From positions 1 through 10,365 of the forward strand of contig CAMHRJ010000054.1 in NCBI GenBank assembly GCA_946187475.1: a DNA stretch of 10,365 bases. Direction: 5' to 3'. This document shows, in pieces, positions 5,914 to 10,365 of the stretch. The notes below the pieces were generated by a model, which did not search any database, was not told the origin of the DNA, and saw nothing but the letters and a program-made list of their open reading frames with translations. The DNA comes from an uncultured Clostridia bacterium (lineage in GTDB: Bacteria; Bacillota; Clostridia; Oscillospirales; Oscillospiraceae). A program made the translations under genes and the position numbers. The first letter of the stretch is position 1. The number at the start of each line of letters is the position of its first letter.

Positions 5914-7248
5914 ATGGACTTTCAGGCAATGTATCGGGAAAAGCTCCGCACGGCGGAGGAGGCGGTGCAGATCGTGAAGGACGGCGACTGGGTGGATTAC
6001 AGCCAGGCCTGCTCCTTCCCCCAGGCGCTGGACGCGGCGCTGGCCAGACGCAGCGGCGAGGTCTTCGACGTGAAGATTCGCAACGCTATCTCCATGGTAC
6101 CCATCGCCACGGTGGAGGAGGACCCCCATGGCTCCTTCACCTACAATCTCTGGCACTGCTCCGCCCTGGACCGGAAGTACATCGACGCGGGCAAGGCCTT
6201 CCACATCCCCATGCTCTTTCGCCACTGCGGCGCCTATTACACCAAGGGCTATGCTCCGGTGAACGTGGCCATGATCACCGTGGCGCCCATGGACGCGGAG
6301 GGGTACTTCTCCTACGGTCTCACCAACTGCGCCACCCAGGAGATCATCGACGCGGCGGAGCACATCATCCTGGAGGTGAACCCGTCCATGCCCACGGTGC
6401 CCGGCGTCACCGGCCACCGCATCCACATCCGGGACGTGGACTGCGTGGTGGAGTCTGACCTCCCCGTGCCCACCATCCAGTCCCCCAAGGCCACGGAGGT
6501 GGACCGCAGAATCGCGGAGTACATCTTCCCCTACGTCACCAGCGGCTGCACCCTGCAGCTGGGCATCGGCGGCATCCCCAACTCCATCGGCAGCATGATC
6601 GCGGAGTCCGACGTGCGGGATTTGGGCATGCACACCGAGCTCATGAGCGACGGCTATCTGGATCTCTATCGCGCCGGGAAGATCACCAACAAATACAAAA
6701 AGCTCCACCCGGGCAAGGGCGTCTTCAGCATCTGCAACGGCTCCCGGGCCCTCTACGACTTCCTGGACCGCAACCCGGAGATCGTCACCGCCCCCATGCA
6801 CTGGGTCAACAGCCCCGCCGTCATCCGGGAGCTGGACGATTTCATCAGCATCAACGGCTGCATCGCCGTGGATCTCTTCGGCCAGGTCAGCAGCGAGTCT
6901 GCCGGTCTGCGCCAGATCTCCGGCACCGGCGGGCAGGTGGACTTCGTCACCGGGGCCATGGAGGCAGAGCACGGAAGGGCCTTTCTGGCCATGCACTCCA
7001 CCTACATGGACAAAACCGGAGCGCTCCACTCCAACATCCTGCCCCATTTCACCGGCGGCGACATCATCACCACGCCCCGGACCCAAGCCCCCTGCATCGT
7101 GACGGAATACGGCATGGCCCGGCTTCCGGGACTGCCCACCTGGCAGCGGGCAGAGGCGCTGATCCGCATCGCCCACCCGGACTTCCGGGAGGACCTGATC
7201 CGCGCCGCCCAACAGCAGAAGATCTGGCGCCGGAGCAACCAACGCTAA
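5914..7248 (+). CDS. Acyl-CoA:acetate CoA-transferase (butyryl-CoA / 4-hydroxybutyrate CoA-transferase family)
   Basis: The product is 444 residues, the normal length for this family. The start is ATG 5914, with AAAGGA at 5898-5903 ten bases upstream, slightly long spacing. Both halves of the acetyl-CoA hydrolase/transferase fold are present. The N-terminal part has GDWVDYSQ (24-31) and PMDAEGYFSYG (125-135). The C-terminal part has the glycine-rich GIGGIPN (217-223), the HTEL block (240-243) whose Glu242 corresponds to the catalytic glutamate that forms the CoA thioester (Glu238 in the Clostridium aminobutyricum enzyme, from memory), SSESAG...ISGTGGQ.DFV.GA (326-348) and TEYG...LPTWQRAEALI.IAHPDFR (397-425). 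Enzymes of this group swap CoA between butyryl-, 4-hydroxybutyryl- or propionyl-CoA and acetate as a last step of fermentation. The donor acid cannot be fixed from sequence alone. It is cytosolic, transcribed alone, and may take up products of the nearby lactate-oxidising operon. Confidence 0.88.
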   Translation: MDFQAMYREKLRTAEEAVQIVKDGDWVDYSQACSFPQALDAALARRSGEVFDVKIRNAISMVPIATVEEDPHGSFTYNLWHCSALDRKYIDAGKAFHIPMLFRHCGAYYTKGYAPVNVAMITVAPMDAEGYFSYGLTNCATQEIIDAAEHIILEVNPSMPTVPGVTGHRIHIRDVDCVVESDLPVPTIQSPKATEVDRRIAEYIFPYVTSGCTLQLGIGGIPNSIGSMIAESDVRDLGMHTELMSDGYLDLYRAGKITNKYKKLHPGKGVFSICNGSRALYDFLDRNPEIVTAPMHWVNSPAVIRELDDFISINGCIAVDLFGQVSSESAGLRQISGTGGQVDFVTGAMEAEHGRAFLAMHSTYMDKTGALHSNILPHFTGGDIITTPRTQAPCIVTEYGMARLPGLPTWQRAEALIRIAHPDFREDLIRAAQQQKIWRRSNQR

Positions 7249-7263
7249 ACCACAAAACGCAGA

Positions 7264-7292
7264 AAACCCCTGCCGCAATGCGGCAGGGGTTT
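7264..7292. terminator. Bidirectional terminator between CoA-transferase and double subtilase
   Basis: A 13-bp perfect stem pairs 7264-7276 (AAACCCCTGCCGC) with 7280-7292 around a three-base loop. On the plus strand it ends GGGGTTTGGTTTATTT, and on the minus strand it ends GGGGTTTTC. It lies between the convergent stop codons at 7248 and 7306 and probably serves both genes. Confidence 0.85.
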
Positions 7293-7305
7293 GGTTTATT
7301 TGCGA

Positions 7306-9936
7306 TTACTTCAGAGCCTTGTCGAAGTTCTGGAGCATGGCGGCGACCTCCGCGCGGGTGGCGGAGCTCAGCGGGTTCAGACGACCCAGATTATCGCCGT
7401 TCATGACGCCGAGGGTGGTGGCCCACTGCATGGCGTCCTTGGCCCAGCCGGAGATCAGCTTGGCATCCTTGAAGCTGCTGAGCACCTTGGCACTGCCGTC
7501 AGCGTTCAGGCCCTTCCAGGCAGCGTAGCGCTGGAGGATGGCGGCCATCTGCTCGCGGGTGGCGGTGGCGTTGGGGTCAAAGCTGCCGTCCGGGAAGCCG
7601 TTGACCAGACCCAGGCTCTGGGCCCACATGACGGGCTGGTAGTACCAGGCGTTCTTGGCCACGTCACTGAACTTGCCCTTCAGATCGAAGGTGGGATTGC
7701 CCTCCATGTTGTAGAGGATCTGAGCGATCTGGGCGCGGGTGACGATGCCCTGAGGATCAAAGCTGTCCTCGCTGACGCCCTTCATGTAGCCGCGCTCGGT
7801 GACATACTTCACCGCGTTGTAGAACCAGGAGTTCTGGAACACGTCACGCAGATGGCTGATCAGGCCGGCGATCACGGGGGTCTTCTCGGTGCCGGAGGTC
7901 TCAGCGCCGGAGAAGTAAGCGTCTGCAGCCTGAATGGCGGCGGGAACCTGCACCAGGCCCCAGCCGTAGGTGGTATCATATCCCGGGTCGCCCAGGTCCT
8001 TGCAGGAGGCCTTTAGAATCTCCTCAAAATCGACTCGGTTCATTTCCGGATACTTTTCCTTCAGCAGGGCTGCCACACCGGACACAAAGGGAGCGGCGTA
8101 GGAGGAGCCGGCACTCAGCTTGGCAATGTAGGGCAGACGGCAGCTGAGGCTGATGACGCCAAAGCCGGGAGCGGTGACGAAGATGCTCTCGTTGTGGTTG
8201 GAGAAGGAGGTGGTCTTGGCGAACATATTCACCATGCCGACGCCGATGGTCTCCTCATAGCCGCCGGGATAGTGAATGTCCTCCGTGCCTTCATTGCCGG
8301 TGGAGCAGACGATGATGACGCCCTTGGATTCGGCGTACTGGATTGCCTTCTCTTCCGTCGGGCTTCCCTTCAGGGAGCCGGAGCTGATATTGATTACGTC
8401 GCAGTCGAATTCGTCCACCGCGGCATAAATCGCTTTTGCGTTGATGCCGGTATTGGATTTTCCGTTGGTGGAGGTCTTCAGCGGCACGATGGTCACACCG
8501 GGGGCCACGCCCGCAATGCCCACGCCATTGCCCTTGGTGGCGCCGATGATGCCGGCAACAAAGGTTCCGTGGCCGTCCGTATCATCGGTATTCTGGCTTG
8601 CATCCACCAGGTTCTTGCCCGCATGCAGGCGGCTGCTGTCAATGTCGCCGGTGTTCAGAGACACGCCGGTATCGATGATGCCCACGCGGACGCCATCGCC
8701 GGTGAGGCCGGATTTCCAGCCCTCACGCATACCGATCATCTTCATATCCCACTGGAGCGGGGAGAAGGGATCGAAGGAGAGCTTCTCGGCGCTCTGGCTT
8801 ACATCGCTCAGCTCCACATCCACAAACTGCTGATCCAGCGGCAGATTCGGATCGGGCGTGAACTCCACCTCGCCGGGCTCTGTCTGGCTGCCGCCGAAGT
8901 AGGCGTCCGCAGCCTGGATGGCCTCGGGAACCTGAAGCAGGCCGTAACCGTAGGAGCTGTCCCAGCCGGCGTCGCCCAAATCCTTGGAGGAGGCCTTCAG
9001 GATCTCCATGAAGTCCGCCTGGTTCATGGCGGGATACTTTTCCTTCAGCAGGGTAGCCAGGCCGGACACAAAGGGCGCCGAGAAGCTGGTGCCGCTGCTG
9101 CGATAAGCGATCATGGGCAGGGTGGAAAGGCTGATGACCTTCTCGCCGGGCGCGACCACGAAGACGCTGTCGTTCTTGTTGGAGAAGTCGCTGACCTTCA
9201 TGTTCTTATCCACGGAGCCGACGGCGATGACGTTCGGGTAAGCGCCGGGATAGTTGACGGTGGCGTCGCCCTCGTTGCCCACGGTGCTGATGACGATGGC
9301 GCCGCTGGCGACGGCATAGTCCACAGCCTTCTTCATGGCCGGCATATCCTTTGTCATACCGGAGCTCAGGTTGATCACGTCAGCATGGTAATCATCCACC
9401 GCGGCATAAATGCCGTTGATTTCAGCATCCGGCGTGCTGACCAGGCCGCTGAAGCACTTCACCGGAGCGAAGGTGCAGCCCGGCGCCATGCCGGCGATGC
9501 CCACGCCGTTGCCCTTGCTGGCGCCGATGATGCCGGCAATGAAGGTACCATGCCCCTCCGTATCCATGACGGGAGAGCCAAACTTCAGTCTCACGGGAGA
9601 GAGATTGACGCCCTCCAGGATGCGGGAGCGCTCAATATCCATGGTCAGGTTGGACAGGCCCGAGTCGACGATGCCGACCACGACGCCCTTACCGGTGAGA
9701 CCGGAGTTCCAACCCTCCTGCATGCCGATCATCTTCATGTCCCACTGCAGGGGAGAGAAGGGATCGAAGGAGAGCTTCTCCGCATTGGCCGGAACGGCCT
9801 CTTCCTTGATTTCCTCGAACTGGTAGTCAATGGGCAGATCACTGTCCGTCTCGGCGGCAAAGACGCCAACGCTGAACAGGGGGATGATCATGCACAGGAC
9901 CATGACCAGTGCGAGAACCTTGCGCATCGCTTTCAT
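7306..9936 (-). CDS. Secreted tandem double-subtilisin (S8) protein with three SLH domains
   Basis: The product is 876 residues. The start is the ATG at 9936-9934, with AAGGAGG at 9950-9944 seven bases upstream; an upstream in-frame ATG at 9963 has no ribosome site. Residues 1-28 are a signal peptide. Peptidase domain 1 spans roughly 53-347 and shows the full triad: Asp91 (GIVDSG), His129 (EGHGT) and Ser284 (GTSFSAP), with oxyanion Asn221 (VGNEG). Peptidase domain 2 spans roughly 384-675 and also looks complete: Asp422 (GIIDTG), His456 (DGHGT), Ser612 (GSSYAAP, where GTS is usual) and Asn548 (TGNEG). Three SLH domains follow, near 696-745, 756-805 and 822-872. Only about 25 residues separate the signal peptide from domain 1, so no inhibitor-type propeptide is evident. 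The protein is probably anchored to the cell wall through SLH and digests external proteins or processes surface proteins. It is transcribed alone, convergent with the CoA-transferase gene. Confidence 0.93.
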   Translation of the reverse strand: MKAMRKVLALVMVLCMIIPLFSVGVFAAETDSDLPIDYQFEEIKEEAVPANAEKLSFDPFSPLQWDMKMIGMQEGWNSGLTGKGVVVGIVDSGLSNLTMDIERSRILEGVNLSPVRLKFGSPVMDTEGHGTFIAGIIGASKGNGVGIAGMAPGCTFAPVKCFSGLVSTPDAEINGIYAAVDDYHADVINLSSGMTKDMPAMKKAVDYAVASGAIVISTVGNEGDATVNYPGAYPNVIAVGSVDKNMKVSDFSNKNDSVFVVAPGEKVISLSTLPMIAYRSSGTSFSAPFVSGLATLLKEKYPAMNQADFMEILKASSKDLGDAGWDSSYGYGLLQVPEAIQAADAYFGGSQTEPGEVEFTPDPNLPLDQQFVDVELSDVSQSAEKLSFDPFSPLQWDMKMIGMREGWKSGLTGDGVRVGIIDTGVSLNTGDIDSSRLHAGKNLVDASQNTDDTDGHGTFVAGIIGATKGNGVGIAGVAPGVTIVPLKTSTNGKSNTGINAKAIYAAVDEFDCDVINISSGSLKGSPTEEKAIQYAESKGVIIVCSTGNEGTEDIHYPGGYEETIGVGMVNMFAKTTSFSNHNESIFVTAPGFGVISLSCRLPYIAKLSAGSSYAAPFVSGVAALLKEKYPEMNRVDFEEILKASCKDLGDPGYDTTYGWGLVQVPAAIQAADAYFSGAETSGTEKTPVIAGLISHLRDVFQNSWFYNAVKYVTERGYMKGVSEDSFDPQGIVTRAQIAQILYNMEGNPTFDLKGKFSDVAKNAWYYQPVMWAQSLGLVNGFPDGSFDPNATATREQMAAILQRYAAWKGLNADGSAKVLSSFKDAKLISGWAKDAMQWATTLGVMNGDNLGRLNPLSSATRAEVAAMLQNFDKALK
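7912..8787 (-). repeat. Copy 2 of the duplicated peptidase unit
   Basis: This codes for residues 384-675 and is about nine bases shorter than copy 1. A second well-kept block, coding for LLKEKYP, is at 8048-8069 here and at 9032-9053 in copy 1, an offset of 984, which shows that a three-codon length difference lies between the two blocks. Confidence 0.85.
8896..9780 (-). repeat. Copy 1 of the duplicated peptidase unit
   Basis: This codes for residues 53-347. Copy 2 is displaced by 993 bases at its 5' end. The opening block (AEKLSFDPFSPLQWDMKMIGM then EGW and SGLTG) is almost identical in both copies, with a 26-base exact match at 9755-9780 and 8762-8787. The catalytic cores are more diverged. 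Confidence 0.85.
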
Positions 9937-10008
9937 GGGGGTTCCTCCTTGTGTTATTTCCAAATAATTATAATCTTTCCAGATTTTTGGTGACTATTCA
10001 GCAGTTTC

Positions 10009-10038
10009 ATTATACAATGCACCCCCAGTTGGTGTCAA
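10009..10038 (-). promoter_or_regulatory. Consensus promoter of the double-subtilase gene
   Basis: On the minus strand TTGACA (10038-10033) and TATAAT (10014-10009) are both perfect, 18 bases apart. Transcription would start near 10002, leaving an AT-rich leader of about 65 nt before the ribosome site and ATG at 9936. I see no strong hairpin in that leader. Confidence 0.88.
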
Positions 10039-10140
10039 TGGATTAACAAAAATTTAAGGTTGTTACAGAAAAATGAAAACCCGCCGGAGACTTCTGATTG
10101 GATCGTGCAGCAGCTGTAAGAATCTGTCAATCGCGCCCCG

Positions 10141-10175
10141 AAAGAAAGCGCCGCCGGGGATGTCCTCGGCGGCGC
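10141..10175 (-). terminator. Terminator of the partial minus-strand gene
   Basis: On the minus strand a nine-base-pair GC stem (GCGCCGCCG at 10175-10167 with 10156-10148) is followed by TTTCTTT (10147-10141). The loop can pair further. It lies about 28 bases past the TGA of the partial gene and about 100 bases before the subtilase promoter, so the two are separate transcription units. Confidence 0.75.
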
Positions 10176-10202
10176 AGTTGGATGGTTTGGTATGGTTTTT
10201 TC

Positions 10203-10365
10203 TCAGGAGATGACGCGGATCACGTCAAAGCCGCCGGCCGCGATGGCGGCGCGGGCCTGGCCCAGGTTGCGGCAGAGGGCGCAGGTGAGATTTCTTCTGC
10301 CCGCCTTGACGGTGAGGGTCTCATAATCCGGCTCCAGATTCCGCGTGAGGGGCTGGAACAGCGCG
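10203..10365 (-). CDS. C-terminal end of an unrecognised protein
   Basis: The frame is open from the window edge (codons from 10364) to TGA at 10205-10203, giving 53 residues that end GGFDVIRVIS. It is too short for most ORF filters, but the GC-rich codon use fits the neighbours and a terminator follows, so it is probably the end of a real gene. It holds a CALC (CxxC) pair at fragment residues 28-31, within NLTCALCRNLGQA, and an Ala-rich helix-like stretch. I do not recognise the family. The CxxC might bind metal or be redox active, but two cysteines are weak evidence. The rest lies outside the window. Confidence 0.65.
   Translation of the reverse strand, partial: ALFQPLTRNLEPDYETLTVKAGRRNLTCALCRNLGQARAAIAAGGFDVIRVIS

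Noticed and set aside
5080..7278. A 732-codon open frame on the minus strand across the LRR-SLH and CoA-transferase genes
   Set aside because: It runs through two real genes, a terminator and a promoter on the other strand, and its translation is low-complexity His/Val/Gly/Asp. It is an antisense shadow.
8194..9993. A 599-codon open frame on the plus strand, opposite the double subtilase
   Set aside because: It is a shadow of GC-biased codons. Its translation is rich in His, Ala, Gly and Asp with repeated phrases that mirror the duplicated peptidase units, and it has no ribosome site or family match. The minus-strand gene has a promoter, ribosome site, signal peptide and catalytic motifs.

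Overview
The window looks like chromosomal DNA from a high-GC anaerobic Bacillota, most likely an Oscillospiraceae relative (Oscillibacter/Flavonifractor-like). The evidence is GC- and C-ending codons in the metabolic genes, strong AGGAGG-type ribosome sites, sigma-A style TTGACA/TATAAT promoters, EtfAB-linked lactate chemistry, and surface proteins that pair a BspA-like leucine-rich repeat or subtilase with C-terminal SLH (S-layer homology) domains. No phage, transposon, tRNA, rRNA or CRISPR signal was found.

Layout. (1) 1-629: the 3' part of an Ldh_2-family (malate/L-lactate type) NAD(P)-dependent dehydrogenase, closed by a perfect hairpin terminator. (2) 691-4087: a consensus promoter drives a compact three-gene operon, glcD-like FAD dehydrogenase, etfB and etfA, closed by another strong terminator. 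It resembles the Etf-linked lactate dehydrogenase (LctBCD) of acetogens. (3) 4088-4476: a long non-coding stretch. It contains three REP-like palindromes that share one architecture but differ in arm sequence, then a probable promoter, then a structured leader of about 185 nt. The leader holds a long imperfect hairpin and a UUCG-loop terminator placed directly before the next ribosome site, which looks like an attenuator. (4) 4477-5805: a secreted LRR protein with three SLH domains, whose LRR part is AT-richer than its surroundings. (5) 5850-7292: a CoA-transferase of the butyryl-CoA/4-hydroxybutyrate type with its own promoter and a bidirectional terminator. (6) 7306-10038, minus strand: an 876-residue secreted protein with two complete subtilisin (S8) domains in tandem and three SLH domains, transcribed from a consensus promoter. 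(7) 10141-10365, minus strand: the last 53 codons of an unrecognised gene and its terminator.

How the parts may work together (inference). Ldh_2, GlcD-EtfBA and the CoA-transferase would fit oxidation of lactate or another 2-hydroxy acid to the 2-oxo acid and fermentation to short-chain fatty acids, with Etf passing electrons to NAD and possibly ferredoxin. The LRR-SLH and double-subtilase-SLH proteins are cell-surface products that could act in adhesion and in protein breakdown.

The items most worth following up are the attenuator-like leader, the covarying palindrome array, and the tandem double-protease surface protein.
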